Source: Nitrososphaerota archaeon (GTDB taxonomy: Archaea > Thermoproteota > Nitrososphaeria > Nitrososphaerales > Gagatemarchaeaceae). From it: a stretch of 54,205 nucleotides of DNA. The stretch is from positions 15,455 to 69,659 of the forward strand of contig JAPCJP010000006.1 of assembly GCA_027886885.1 (NCBI GenBank). Direction: 5' to 3'. The translations under genes were made by a program, and so were the position numbers. Below, one piece after another: positions 40,416 to 49,155 of this stretch. Under the pieces are notes generated by a model. It was not told the DNA's origin. It did not search any database and was given only the letters and a program-made list of their open reading frames with translations. Position 1 is the stretch's first letter. The number at the start of each line of letters is the position of its first letter.

Positions 40416-40973
40416 CTACGCTACCGTGGTCGTGGTTACGACCATGAGCTCAGATTCGCTGTGCTCCTTCATGACCCAGGGGCCTATCAGGGGACAGGTG
40501 AACGGGTTGACCTCGGTCGTGACCGAGCACTTGCTCTCCACGGGACAGACGATGCAGGGCGCCGACTCCATTGACGAGATGTTCGCAGGCAGACGCAGCG
40601 GCGTTAGTTTGTACGTCCACCTTCCATCATCCAGCACCTTCACGCGCTTTATCATGCCCCGCTTCTCCAGCCTTATGGCGAGCCTTGAGCCGTCTCGGCT
40701 TGTGAGCCCCAGCTCCTTCCAAATCTCGCTCTGGAGGACCCCGTCCTTCCCTCTCTCCACGACGAGCTTGTACACCCTCGAGGTCAGGTCCACGAGCTCT
40801 TCCTCGGTCTTCTCCGTCAGAGACGTCGTGGCGCGCTGCGGCTTTTCAGAGCCTGCCCGCTTTTTCTCGGTCACTTGTGCTTCCTTCTTCGGCTCCGCAG
40901 GTTCTTTCTTCTTTACGTTAGCGTGAAGCGCCGCTTTGGGACGCTTGGCGACGCTAGTCTTCTTCTTTTCCAT
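40416..40973 (-). CDS. TFE-beta/RPC34-like transcription factor with Fe-S Cys cluster
   Basis: 185 residues. A Lys-rich N-terminus (~1-45), then a winged-helix domain (VYKLVVERGKDGVLQSEIWK and RLAIRLEKRGMIKR). The C-terminus has four conserved Cys, CIVCPVESKCSV then FTCPLI (C-x2-C-x5-C-x10-C), as in TFE-beta and the RNA polymerase III subunit hRPC39, where a cluster is bound. TFE-beta pairs with TFE-alpha to stabilise the open promoter complex. It is directly 3' of tfb with no gap, so the two basal factors are one operon. The Lys-rich N-terminal extension is unusual. Confidence 0.82.
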   Translation of the reverse strand: MEKKKTSVAKRPKAALHANVKKKEPAEPKKEAQVTEKKRAGSEKPQRATTSLTEKTEEELVDLTSRVYKLVVERGKDGVLQSEIWKELGLTSRDGSRLAIRLEKRGMIKRVKVLDDGRWTYKLTPLRLPANISSMESAPCIVCPVESKCSVTTEVNPFTCPLIGPWVMKEHSESELMVVTTTTVA

Positions 40974-41918
40974 CTATTCTGTCCACCCCACCTTCTGCCT
41001 GATTATGTAGTTATCGAGCAACTCTCTACACCTGTTTCTCACCGTCACTTCGGTCACCTCGGCAAACTCGGCGATCTCGCGCTGTGGGAGGTGCTCACCC
41101 CTCATCACGCAGGAGATGTAGACGTAGGCAGCCGCGAGCCCCGCCGGGGCCTTGCCGCTGGAGATCTTGGAGTCGTTGGTCGACCTCGAGAGGTAGAGCG
41201 CCAGGTGCTCGACTCGGGGGTCGATCTTGGCCACGTTGACCAGCTTCGAGATGTGCTTCTCCACGGACGGCGGTGGGACGTATTCCTTCTCCACGTCCTT
41301 GAGGATGAGCCTGAAGTACTTGGCTGCGGCCCCCTTTTCGATGCCTGCCGCGCGGGCGACCTCCTTGAGGGTCCTGCTCACACCGCACTTCCTGCAGGCC
41401 AGTAGCACGACCGCCGCGGTCATCCCCATTATCGACTTGCTCTTGGCGACCTTAAGACGGACCGATGTTCTGTAAATGTGAGCCGCCGTCTCGGCGACGT
41501 TCTTCGGCAGATTGAGAGTATCGCAGACCTCGGTTATCTTTGCGAGGACGATGGAGAGCCCGCGTTCCTGGCTGGTGCTGGTGCGCGTGCGGCTCTGCCA
41601 CTTTTTCATTTTCTCGACCGTGGCGCGCATGGTCGGGTCGAGGTACTTGCCATGGGCGTCGCGCATCTCCATGCTTATGTCGGTGGAGAGGCCGAGGTCG
41701 TGCAAGGTCAGGGTGGCGGGGGCCCCGACGCGGACGCGCTTGCTCTTCTCCTCAAGGTCGATGGCCTTCCATTCCGGACCCTCGTCGTCAGGGGCGTCGG
41801 TCACATAGCCGCAGCTTGGACAGACGATCTCGCCCTTCTCAGCGTCACCTATCAGCTTGTTTCCGCAGTTGGGGCAATAAATCCTGAAAAGTCCATCCTC
41901 GGCCTTTGTTTCCCACAA
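40974..41918 (-). CDS. tfb: Transcription initiation factor TFB (TFIIB-like)
   Basis: 314 residues. A zinc ribbon YCPNCGNKL and VCPSCGYV, a B-reader/linker containing RVGAPATLTLHDLGLST, then two cyclin-like repeats (~110-210 and ~210-305) ending in HTH regions such as EIAEFAEVTEVTVRNRCREL. TFB binds TBP-promoter DNA and recruits RNA polymerase. TTG start at 41918 following CAACTTGTGG. Downstream of Gar1 by 11 nt. Confidence 0.95.
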   Translation of the reverse strand: MWETKAEDGLFRIYCPNCGNKLIGDAEKGEIVCPSCGYVTDAPDDEGPEWKAIDLEEKSKRVRVGAPATLTLHDLGLSTDISMEMRDAHGKYLDPTMRATVEKMKKWQSRTRTSTSQERGLSIVLAKITEVCDTLNLPKNVAETAAHIYRTSVRLKVAKSKSIMGMTAAVVLLACRKCGVSRTLKEVARAAGIEKGAAAKYFRLILKDVEKEYVPPPSVEKHISKLVNVAKIDPRVEHLALYLSRSTNDSKISSGKAPAGLAAAYVYISCVMRGEHLPQREIAEFAEVTEVTVRNRCRELLDNYIIRQKVGWTE

Positions 41919-41929
41919 GTTGGACTAGT

Positions 41930-42154
41930 TCACCTAGAGAGGAACAGCTTCTGACCGTCCTTTCCTGCCTTGTCTGAAGCCGGGATGGCGGAAGCGTACG
42001 GCCTCGCGACCGGTCCAAGCAGCTCCATCACCTTGGCGGCGTTGCGGCCCTTTGAATCTAACAAGACCGAACCCGCGTTCACCTCGTTGTCCGCGAGGCG
42101 AATAATCAAACGCCCGCTCCGGGCAGTGTGGAGTACTTCTCCAACCTCTCGCAT
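41930..42154 (-). CDS. gar1: H/ACA RNP protein Gar1
   Basis: 74 residues, a short beta-barrel protein: EVLHTARSGRLIIRL, VLLDSKGRNAAKVMELLGPVARPYA, with the family GPV-x-P-Y ending. Gar1 with Cbf5, Nop10 and L7Ae forms the pseudouridylation complex. A TATA-like GGTTTAAAGG overlaps the SRP19 stop, ~30 nt from the ATG, so it may have its own promoter. Gar1-tfb adjacency is typical of archaea. Confidence 0.9.
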   Translation of the reverse strand: MREVGEVLHTARSGRLIIRLADNEVNAGSVLLDSKGRNAAKVMELLGPVARPYASAIPASDKAGKDGQKLFLSR

Positions 42155-42183
42155 TTGTGTCTCAGAAATTCCTTGACCTGCCT

Positions 42184-42498
42184 TTAAACCTTTTTTTGAG
42201 AGGCAGGCTTCTGGCCGCGAACCTGGGAGAGTTCTCTGGCTATCCGAATCAGGGTCCGTTGCTTCGGTTCTTTTTCCGCCTTCTTGACCGAGACGTACCC
42301 CGAGAGTCTTGAGGTATCCCCTGGATACCGGCTAGCCTGAGACTCGGGCTCGAGGCCCAGCTTGGTGCAGGCTTGGACGAGTTCTTCGAGGGTGGGTGCG
42401 CGGGTGCAGGAGTTGAGGGGGACACGCCTACCGTCGCTCCTCTTCCTTTCAGAGTCGAGATAGTCGAGCCAGACCACGTAACGGTCGTAGGACTTCAA
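42184..42498 (-). CDS. srp19: Signal recognition particle protein SRP19
   Basis: 104 residues. YDRYVVWLDYLDSERKRSDGRRVP matches the RNA-binding opening of SRP19 (quoted: WLDYLDSERKRSDGRRVP), followed by ASRYPGDTSRLSGYVSV and a basic C-terminal tail. It binds helices 6 and 8 of SRP RNA to help assemble SRP54. TTG start at 42498. Confidence 0.92.
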   Translation of the reverse strand: MKSYDRYVVWLDYLDSERKRSDGRRVPLNSCTRAPTLEELVQACTKLGLEPESQASRYPGDTSRLSGYVSVKKAEKEPKQRTLIRIARELSQVRGQKPASQKKV

Positions 42499-42566
42499 GC
42501 AAAGTCACTCGCTCGTCGTCCCATTGAAAAACATGCGGTTCCGGGCGCGGATAGGGGATGCAGGGT

Positions 42567-42950
42567 CTACTTGATGAGAACCGCGTTGACGACCCCGTCG
42601 TCGCTCGGTCTCGAGGTCACCTTGGCAGCCCCGATGTCCGTCTCTATGGTCGCGCCTCGCGTGATTACGCCGCGCCTTTCGTACTCTCTGTTCGCGGGGT
42701 TCTTGGTGACCCTCACTATCTTCGTCTTCACGGTCTTACCCGTGCTTGCGTCGAAGACATTTGCCTCGTTCGCCGACCTGAGCCCGAAGCTCAGTTTTCC
42801 TCCTCTCATGCGCTTCGGCGCCCTTACGGCTGGTGCCAACGCAGTCTCGAAGGCATAGTTGTCTGCCTCAAACGCTCGCCTCGACCTGTTGGGCCTCCTC
42901 TTGCCGCCGGTGAGCTTCTTCTTCCTGAGGTTCTCGACTGCCTTGACCAT
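42567..42950 (-). CDS. rps8e: Ribosomal protein eS8
   Basis: 127 residues, full length. KKKLTGGKRRPNRSRRAFE, RGGKLSFGLRSANEANVFD, NPANREYERRGVITRGA and VTSRPSDDGVVNAVL are the conserved blocks. A small-subunit protein near the 16S rRNA 5' domain. The final GQ/DD position is slightly different from the usual SRPGQ. Upstream gap of 35 bp to the hypothetical gene. Confidence 0.94.
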   Translation of the reverse strand: MVKAVENLRKKKLTGGKRRPNRSRRAFEADNYAFETALAPAVRAPKRMRGGKLSFGLRSANEANVFDASTGKTVKTKIVRVTKNPANREYERRGVITRGATIETDIGAAKVTSRPSDDGVVNAVLIK

Positions 42951-42985
42951 CGGTTAATCCTCTGGGACCGCTGGGAGATAAGGTG

Positions 42986-43888
42986 TTAAGCCTTTCTGTG
43001 GGGCAAGTCGGCGACGCCGCTAGGAGGGGCGGTTTGACCTCCGGTGGCTCCCGATGAGGAGAGGTCTTGCGCGGTACCAAGCTCATCAAGCCAAGGTTTG
43101 CAGATTGAACACGCCCCGGAGAGCCTAGAGGTCTTCGCATACTCTGATTGTAGGTTGTTGAGCAGTGCTTGGAATTCCCTCGAGCTTCCATCAATCCTGT
43201 CCCTCTCAGCCATGAGTTTCCGCAGACCCGGGTCGGCCCTCGTCGCTTCGCTCTCCCACGCCTTCTTCATGGCCTCGACGGACTGTTTGCTCTGGCTCTT
43301 TACCATTGGCGAGCGGTCGAATATCCACGTCGGAATCTGTTCCGACATGTGCCCCGTGGATAGGAAGAACTGGTCTTCGACAATTTCAACTTTTTCCCAG
43401 GAATGAGCCTTCTTCTCGTCGTAGTATTGAGGTTCCCGCCAGATCGAGCCCATGAATAGCTCAGGCCAATAGGTGTCGGGGAACGGTTCCATGGGATTGG
43501 TGGTGGCGAAGAGCCCGACCTCGCGGCCGGCAGTCGCGACCCTGTCGCCTATTTCTTTCCAAAGCGAGACCGCCGCCGTGAGGTTGGAGTTCACGTCGGC
43601 GACCAGGCTCTCCCACGCCTTCCAGCGCTCATCTCCGACGTGGCCCTTGATCGACCCCGTGAGCTTGGAGAAATCATCCGGAAGGACGAGGGGACTCAGT
43701 ATGGTCTCGCCGTTCGCCATGAAAAAGAGGGCAGCCCCGGACACCCTGTGCTCGACCAGAACTTGGCCCTTCATGTATGGATGTTCTGCGGGACGCGCGA
43801 ACCAGCGAGCGTAGACGCGAACGAGCTCCTCGGAGTGCCGCTTGAGCTGGCTCCTGAGCTCTTCCTCTCTATTCTTTGCTAAAGCCGT
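42986..43888 (-). CDS. Hypothetical protein, possible ACG start
   Basis: No family recognised. From ATG at 43774 it has 262 aa; the frame stays open and protein-like for 38 more codons (LAKNREEELRSQLKRHSEEL, then ARWFARPAEHPY), with no ATG/GTG/TTG, beginning at ACG 43888; AGGAG lies ~11 nt before. The N-terminal 40 residues are charged and helical. The middle is Trp-rich (WKAWESL, DTYWPELF), the C-terminal part has a helical region and CSIC, and the end is Ser/Gly/Pro-rich. Cytosolic, no membrane segment. It follows the nucleotidyltransferase-like gene (49-bp gap) and precedes eS8. Confidence 0.6.
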   Translation of the reverse strand, partial: TALAKNREEELRSQLKRHSEELVRVYARWFARPAEHPYMKGQVLVEHRVSGAALFFMANGETILSPLVLPDDFSKLTGSIKGHVGDERWKAWESLVADVNSNLTAAVSLWKEIGDRVATAGREVGLFATTNPMEPFPDTYWPELFMGSIWREPQYYDEKKAHSWEKVEIVEDQFFLSTGHMSEQIPTWIFDRSPMVKSQSKQSVEAMKKAWESEATRADPGLRKLMAERDRIDGSSREFQALLNNLQSEYAKTSRLSGACSICKPWLDELGTAQDLSSSGATGGQTAPPSGVADLPHRKA

Positions 43889-43937
43889 ACTCGATCGCGC
43901 TCCTAGTAGAATGCGCCAGAGGTTGCCGGCCCTTTGG

Positions 43938-44594
43938 TCAAGAGCGACGCCCGAACCCCTTCACTAGCTCTGGGAGGTATGCGTGCGACCGCTTGAACGC
44001 TTCAGCGACATTCGTCGCTCTGTCCTCCCAACCCAAACCGAGATAAATTTCGCTCCTGATCCTGAGCGGCGTCAGCGGGACTTGCATAGAAGCTAAGTTC
44101 ATGTACACGGGTTCGAAGAAAAGAGGGTCACCCCACTCCCATTCTCCCACCTTCATCTGGTAGTCCGCGTCGATAATGATCTTCACGCCTTTTGAGGTGA
44201 ACTGGGTGTTCGTGCTCCTGGCGAAGACTGGGTATCTGTCGTTGGGGGACAATCCGGGTTCCGCCTCCCTGTCAAGCTTCCACTCCCGTACCTCGGGCGG
44301 TGGCGGGTTGTATTCGGAGAGCGCCTTCACGATTTTCTCCAGGCCCTCCCCGTTCGTAAGAATCTCGACCTCGGTCGGGCGGAGGTGAACATCAAGCATG
44401 TTCTCCGAAAGGTCCCCCCCGAGGGACCACCACGCTCCCGTCGCTTGAATCTTCGGGATTATCTCGACGAGACAGTTCACTATATTCATGGGCACATTGT
44501 AGATGTCTTCCGGTCTCGGCACCGCTCTCCCGGGAACCGCCATCCCGCTGTAGATGCTCTGAGGTGTTGGCGCCTTTATGCTCGAATCGGACAT
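43938..44594 (-). CDS. Nucleotidyltransferase-fold-like protein of unknown function (paralogue A)
   Basis: 218 aa from ATG at 44594; an in-frame ATG at 44615 is only ~10 nt from a TATA-like ATTTATAGC (44623-44631), so the inner ATG is preferred and the mRNA leaderless. The block WWSLGGDLSENMLDVHLRP resembles the GG-x(n)-D-x-D site of minimal nucleotidyltransferases, but one acid is replaced. The C-terminal VGEWEWGDPLFFEP and RIRSEIYLGLGWEDR are shared with the gene at 49156. Both copies lie within 6 kb. Confidence 0.65.
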   Translation of the reverse strand: MSDSSIKAPTPQSIYSGMAVPGRAVPRPEDIYNVPMNIVNCLVEIIPKIQATGAWWSLGGDLSENMLDVHLRPTEVEILTNGEGLEKIVKALSEYNPPPPEVREWKLDREAEPGLSPNDRYPVFARSTNTQFTSKGVKIIIDADYQMKVGEWEWGDPLFFEPVYMNLASMQVPLTPLRIRSEIYLGLGWEDRATNVAEAFKRSHAYLPELVKGFGRRS

Positions 44595-44760
44595 GTTTCC
44601 ATTCGGCCCGCACATAAATCGTAGCTATAAATGATTGTCAGCGTGTGGGGGAACTGCGCCGAGCAACTTGGGCCAATCCTGATTAGCTTCTGGCCCGGTC
44701 CTTGCGAGGAATGAGCTGCCGACGATAGCCAGGGACGTCATCCGCGGATGGGCAAGTTAG

Positions 44761-45861
44761 TTAGGTTGGAGGCGAGGCAAGGCTCAGCGACAGCAGCCGG
44801 AAGGAAAGTAGGCTGATCTGATTTGTGTGGTAGTTGTACGTCTCGAAGCCGGAAACGTTCAGCTCCGTCAAGAGCGAAAGCGCGGTCCCCTGGACGGCCC
44901 CCACCTGGACAGATGAGGCTGACAGGGTTATGCTGCCGTCGCAGATTGGGAGTGTAAGTGGAACAGTCTCCGCCGTGTAGTTAGTCAGCGAGACCATAGC
45001 CGACCCGATTCTCGCGGTACCCTGGTTCGAGTTATGGACCCCGTTCGCGGTGGTCAAAGTCTGCACAAGGATGGCGTACTCGCTCTCAGTGAAAAAGGGG
45101 GTCATCAATCCCTCGTAGAGTCCCGTCGCTTCGGGGCCCGTGATGTTCTGGCCGAGATAGGAGTAGGCAAGGGCGGTCCCGCTCTTGAGGACCCAAGTCG
45201 TGGCGTTCAGGATGCTCTGTCCCTGTGATTCTGATATCTCAACCTTGTAGGTGGTGGGGCTAGCGTACAACACGGTGTACGCCTCTTGCACCGCTGCAGT
45301 CCCGTTATAGTCCGTGTCATATTGGGTGAATGTGGAGGAATAGTAGGCGGTCCCGGTGCTGATCTCTGAATAGGATACGCTCATACTTGAGTAACTGGCA
45401 AACAGTTGAGGCGCGTCTATTACACTCGTGTCGTTAGAGAGAGCGAGCGGCAACAGGGCCGGTGTCTTGGCTGAGCAGCTCGTCGTTGTCTCTGACGCAC
45501 TGGTTGAAGTGGTGGCCGAAGCGGATGAAGTACTCGTGCCGGATCCAGATGATGTGGTGGGAGACTGGGTGGGTGTTGAGTTGCTCGAGGTGGGGGACGA
45601 TGGGCTGGATGATGATGACGTCGAGGCGCTGGACGTGGAGGGTGATGGGCTGGATGATGATGACGTCGAGGCGCTGGACGTGGAGGGAGCAGTAGCGCTG
45701 GTCAGGGTGCTCGCGGTGGTGCTCGGGCTCAGACTAGCGGACGAAGCGTTGGATCCCTTGTCCGCATAGAGGAAATATGTGCCAGAGAAAACGACGATGA
45801 GCGCAACGAGCGCTACGGCAACTGCAACCGTGCTCGCGGCTGTTTTCTGGTTCATGGGCAT
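44761..45861 (-). CDS. Secreted/membrane-anchored protein with Ser/Thr-rich stalk
   Basis: 366 residues. An N-terminal hydrophobic segment (~12-32), then ~110 residues almost entirely of Ser, Thr, Pro and Ala, including a 15-residue tandem repeat, then a ~220-residue globular domain rich in Tyr and Thr (SYSSMSVSYSEISTGTAYYS). The stalk probably spans the S-layer and is likely O-glycosylated. No catalytic motif; two Cys (SCSAKT, ICDGS) may form a disulfide. A T-rich tract and a TATA-like CTTAAATC lie upstream (45902-45909). Confidence 0.65.
   Translation of the reverse strand: MPMNQKTAASTVAVAVALVALIVVFSGTYFLYADKGSNASSASLSPSTTASTLTSATAPSTSSASTSSSSSPSPSTSSASTSSSSSPSSPTSSNSTPTQSPTTSSGSGTSTSSASATTSTSASETTTSCSAKTPALLPLALSNDTSVIDAPQLFASYSSMSVSYSEISTGTAYYSSTFTQYDTDYNGTAAVQEAYTVLYASPTTYKVEISESQGQSILNATTWVLKSGTALAYSYLGQNITGPEATGLYEGLMTPFFTESEYAILVQTLTTANGVHNSNQGTARIGSAMVSLTNYTAETVPLTLPICDGSITLSASSVQVGAVQGTALSLLTELNVSGFETYNYHTNQISLLSFRLLSLSLASPPT
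45601..45690. repeat. Two tandem 45-bp units within the Ser/Thr stalk gene
   Basis: A unit starting TGGGCTGGATGATGATGACG at 45601 recurs at 45646 with only the last bases different. Period 45 bp equals 15 residues (SSASTSSSSSPS-type), so the stalk length can change by in-frame slippage without frameshift. Confidence 0.85.
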
Positions 45862-46022
45862 GCTATCGTCTCTTGTTTAGTCTTGATTTCGAACCCTAGG
45901 TCCGATTTAAGCAGTTCGCATAAAAAAAAGAAAGACTTGCCACAGGGGTACGCCGACCAGAGTCCGCGTTACGTCCCGTGGCGTCTTCGAAGCACCCAAC
46001 GCATGGGTGAATTTTCTTGCTT

Positions 46023-46050
46023 AGAAAAAGGAAGAGAAGGTCCGTCGTCC
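46023..46050 (-). terminator. T-rich tract after the GMC oxidoreductase gene
   Basis: Reading the minus strand past the stop at 46051 there is a pyrimidine run (CTTCTCTTCCTTTTTCT). T-rich tracts are the main archaeal termination signal. A second tract of eight T follows further on, before the next promoter. Confidence 0.45.
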
Positions 46051-47832
46051 TTAGACGAGCGGGCCCGGCGACTTGAGGTACATCATGATGCCCTCTGCCG
46101 CCGCATGCGCTGTGACTGCTGCTGGGTGAGTTCCCCCGGTTTGTTCGTTGGAGCCTACCGGTTCTGTGTCTTCACCAGCTGCGAAGACGTTGGTTGCTCC
46201 GGACCAGATCTGTTGCCACTTGTTGAGGGCCGACAGACTGGGGTCCGACCCGATCCTGATGCCACCTCTGATGTGGATACCGTATGATACCTCGTGGGTA
46301 CTTCCGGGCACCACAGCAGCTCCTGTGGTGATGGTGACACCCATCTTCTGGACGACTGGAGTCCACAGCCTGACGGAGTCGTTGGAGGCGTTCGCGGAGT
46401 TCGGAGCGTAGTCTTGGGTGTAGCGTGGTAGCGGGTCACCGTAGATGTCTACGTAGTGTGGGTCAAGGTCCACGTAGTGCGTGGTCTGAGGAAGCTGCAT
46501 TCCAGCTCCAGATGCGCTCACGTTTTGCTTGAGGACCTGCGTCCTGTTGAGCTGAGCAGCCTTGTAGGTGCTTCCGATGTTCGCTGCGCTTCCCGCGCCA
46601 GCTATGGCGATAAGTCCAGGTGAGCTCGCGGTGCCACCGTAGGTGTTGCGGGTCCCTCCGATGTAAGGCACAGCTACGCCTGTGTGGTCGAAGTTGTCGT
46701 TCGCAAAGTCGTAGGTGGAGTAGCTTCCCATCGCAGCGTTGCCGGCCCAGACCGTGTTGTTCATGCCGATGGGAAGGGTCCCTGCGGCAGTTCGCGTTGG
46801 CGCACCGGTTGGCTCGTTTGGACCTCTGCCCATGGAGCCGGTGACGGTCGTTGGGTTGTAGGCTGCTCCGATACCCGAGACCAGCATCATCCATGGATTC
46901 AGGAAGCCCCAGATGCACGATACTATCGCAGTCGCAGGCTGGAGGTGTATGTTGCCAGCTGCGTCATAGTACCTCACCTGGGTCGCAAGACCAGTGGTTG
47001 GACTGGTGTCGATCCTGTACACGTATGCGTTGGTCCTTAGGTCTAGCCCAGCGGAGATGGCCGGGGGAATGGTCCTCGCGTCGGAAGCGGCCTTTGCGCC
47101 CGTCTCACAAGGATAGCCCGAGCAGCTGCAATAGCCGTCGTAGACGCACGCGTTGATTTGTACGCCGTACTGGTTCATGTATGGTTGCGAAGCGATGGCA
47201 GTGGGGTTTGGCCAGTTGTTGATTCCCAGTGACTCTGCAGCGGCTTGGAATGCCATACCGAGCGCCGTGATTGGGTGGTTAGGAAGCGGGAAGGTCGAGT
47301 TGGGGCATACTGGGTTCTGGTTCGGTCCGGTCACTCCCCAACCCTGCTCATGGTCCTTGTAATACGGGAGGTAGTCGTTGTATGTGAAGGGGAAGTCTTG
47401 GACATCGTTGTTGGGGTTGGCCGCGGCTAGGTACGCTGCTCCATACCTGCTTACGGTGTTGGAGTTTTCTGCATAGGTCCAGGGGTCGAACCTGCCGTAG
47501 TTCGCCGCATAGTGATGGGCCGCGCCCCCGACTCCGAACCCAAGAGCAGTGCGGAATGCTTCCCTTCTGAGAGGCATGGCGAACTGCGTGCTGGTGTTCC
47601 TTTGGGTGTTCGTCTGCTGCACTACCGGAGCATCGAACTTGTGAAGCGTCTGGGCGCCCCACTCGTCGTACTTGCTGATGGCGAAGTCGGTCGCGTAGTT
47701 CCAGTATGGTCCCTTTTCCAGGGCCACTACTTTGTTCCCATTGAGGGCGAGCTTTATCGCAATCTCCCCTCCCATGACGCCTGCGCCGATGATCACGACG
47801 TCTACAGACGGATGAGTTATTGTGGTTGACAT
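46051..47832 (-). CDS. GMC-family FAD-dependent oxidoreductase (gluconate/glucose dehydrogenase-like large subunit)
   Basis: 593 residues. The FAD Rossmann motif VVIIGAGVMGGEIAIKLAL is at the N-terminus, ALGFGVGGAAHHYAANYGRF is the FAD-binding GG-x-x-H/N region, and a Cys-rich CVYDGYCSCSGYPCETGAK matches the cluster of FAD-gluconate/glucose dehydrogenases. The C-terminal QTGGTHPAAVTAHAAAEG carries the active-site His. It oxidises an alcohol or sugar and passes electrons to a carrier. There is no signal peptide; the partner gene directly upstream has a Tat signal, so the pair is probably exported together. Codon composition is a little less GC-rich than the core genes. Confidence 0.85.
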   Translation of the reverse strand: MSTTITHPSVDVVIIGAGVMGGEIAIKLALNGNKVVALEKGPYWNYATDFAISKYDEWGAQTLHKFDAPVVQQTNTQRNTSTQFAMPLRREAFRTALGFGVGGAAHHYAANYGRFDPWTYAENSNTVSRYGAAYLAAANPNNDVQDFPFTYNDYLPYYKDHEQGWGVTGPNQNPVCPNSTFPLPNHPITALGMAFQAAAESLGINNWPNPTAIASQPYMNQYGVQINACVYDGYCSCSGYPCETGAKAASDARTIPPAISAGLDLRTNAYVYRIDTSPTTGLATQVRYYDAAGNIHLQPATAIVSCIWGFLNPWMMLVSGIGAAYNPTTVTGSMGRGPNEPTGAPTRTAAGTLPIGMNNTVWAGNAAMGSYSTYDFANDNFDHTGVAVPYIGGTRNTYGGTASSPGLIAIAGAGSAANIGSTYKAAQLNRTQVLKQNVSASGAGMQLPQTTHYVDLDPHYVDIYGDPLPRYTQDYAPNSANASNDSVRLWTPVVQKMGVTITTGAAVVPGSTHEVSYGIHIRGGIRIGSDPSLSALNKWQQIWSGATNVFAAGEDTEPVGSNEQTGGTHPAAVTAHAAAEGIMMYLKSPGPLV

Positions 47833-47844
47833 CTCTATCTACTC

Positions 47845-48975
47845 CTATGGGCTCAATACTCCAGAAATCTTCAGAGATTGCTGGAACTGCGCGTTGCTCA
47901 CTGGTCCGAGTATCGTGGGAGTCGTCGCTGTTGCGCGCTGTACTGGAGTCTCGCCTTCACCGTAGAAGTTGCCGCTGTTAAGGCCAGGAGAAGCCGTAAG
48001 CTTCCAACCGACCATCCCTCTGTTGCCTCCGTACATTGGGTCCATCAGGAAGCCGCACCAGACCATGTAGAAGAGCTCGTTCGCGAAGTCGACCGGGGAG
48101 ATACCCGCGCCGCCACTCACGTCGTTTCCGAAGGTGGTGGGCTTGTTGTTGAACAGGTCCCCGAGGCACGCGACCTGGTTGGCCGCCGATAATGTCTCGA
48201 AGTTGCCGCCATAGGCCGTGTTGGCGTAGGCTTGCAGCGATAGGATCCCGAAGCGCCAGAAGTTGCGCATGGTAATCCCGTATTCGTACCGCTGGGGCGC
48301 GCCCCAGGCGATCCCTGCCTGAGTGCCAGAGCTGTAGGTTATTGGCCCCACCGGGGAATTCACGGTCAGAGGTCCGGGAGTCCCAACCTGTATGAACGGT
48401 CCGGGTGAGTAGATTCTACCGTTTTGTCCATACTCTCCCCAGAGCTGTCTGTCGATGAAGTAGATCACTCCTGCTTGCGCTGCTCCGGGACCATTGGAGT
48501 CCGCGGGGATGATTACGTTGGCGGCCGCGTTGATGACGTTGGCTTCGTTGACCTGAATGGTGGTGAGCGCGTCTGCTACCCCAGAGTACGCCATTAGCTC
48601 CGCTTGCTGCGCCGCTATCTGGCTCGTGTTCGACGTGGTCGCCGTGCTGGTGACGGTCGAAGTCTCAGTGCTAGTCGTACCTGGCAACGTCGACACAGAC
48701 GTGGAGGTGACTGTGTCTGTGGTCGTTGGACCGGTGACGGTCGCCGTGGATGTGGTCGTTGGACCGGTGACGGTCGAGGTCTCTGTCATGTTCTCGGTGG
48801 AGGTCGAGGTCTCGGTCATGTTTTCTGTAGTCGTAGTGGTGCTGGACCCCTTTGCGAGGTAACCCACACCTGCCCCGATTACGAGGCCGCCGACTACGCC
48901 TGCGCCAATTTTAAGGAAATTTCTTCGGTCTGGACTACTTCCACTGGAAGTAGTGCTGCCGCTCGAATCTGCCAT
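47845..48975 (-). CDS. Gluconate 2-dehydrogenase subunit 3-like protein with Tat signal
   Basis: About 376 aa from ATG at 48975. A TATA-like ATAAATAC lies ~25 nt upstream; a longer in-frame start at 49035 would place the promoter inside the gene. DRRNFLKIGAGVVGG is a twin-arginine motif and hydrophobic segment, followed by a ~90-residue Thr/Ser-rich linker containing short tandem repeats, then the subunit-3-like domain with ANVIIPADSNGPGAAQAGVI and YFIDRQLWGEYGQNGR. The small subunit carries the folded GMC flavoprotein through Tat. Ends 12 nt before the GMC gene. Confidence 0.83.
   Translation of the reverse strand: MADSSGSTTSSGSSPDRRNFLKIGAGVVGGLVIGAGVGYLAKGSSTTTTTENMTETSTSTENMTETSTVTGPTTTSTATVTGPTTTDTVTSTSVSTLPGTTSTETSTVTSTATTSNTSQIAAQQAELMAYSGVADALTTIQVNEANVINAAANVIIPADSNGPGAAQAGVIYFIDRQLWGEYGQNGRIYSPGPFIQVGTPGPLTVNSPVGPITYSSGTQAGIAWGAPQRYEYGITMRNFWRFGILSLQAYANTAYGGNFETLSAANQVACLGDLFNNKPTTFGNDVSGGAGISPVDFANELFYMVWCGFLMDPMYGGNRGMVGWKLTASPGLNSGNFYGEGETPVQRATATTPTILGPVSNAQFQQSLKISGVLSP
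48700..48825. repeat. Short tandem repeats coding the Thr-rich linker
   Basis: GGTCGTTGGACCGGTGACGG begins at 48721 and again at 48754 (33-bp period, 11 residues, TVTGPTTTSTA type). Next to it a GAGGTCTC..GTCATGTT unit recurs with 30-bp period (TENMTETST type). Both periods are multiples of 3, so the linker length can vary in frame. Confidence 0.75.
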
Positions 48976-49155
48976 ACTTGCAAGCACAAATTTGCCTGTA
49001 TTTATGCGCATTAGACAACTGTCGGTTGTATACAATGGGTCGTTAACCGCTGGTCAACAGGGGTGAAACGCGCGGAGGCAACAAGATCCCAATCGACTGA
49101 ATCCCAACAGAAGAGGTAATATCGACCTAGCCGGAGGGCTGATGATGACATTCTC

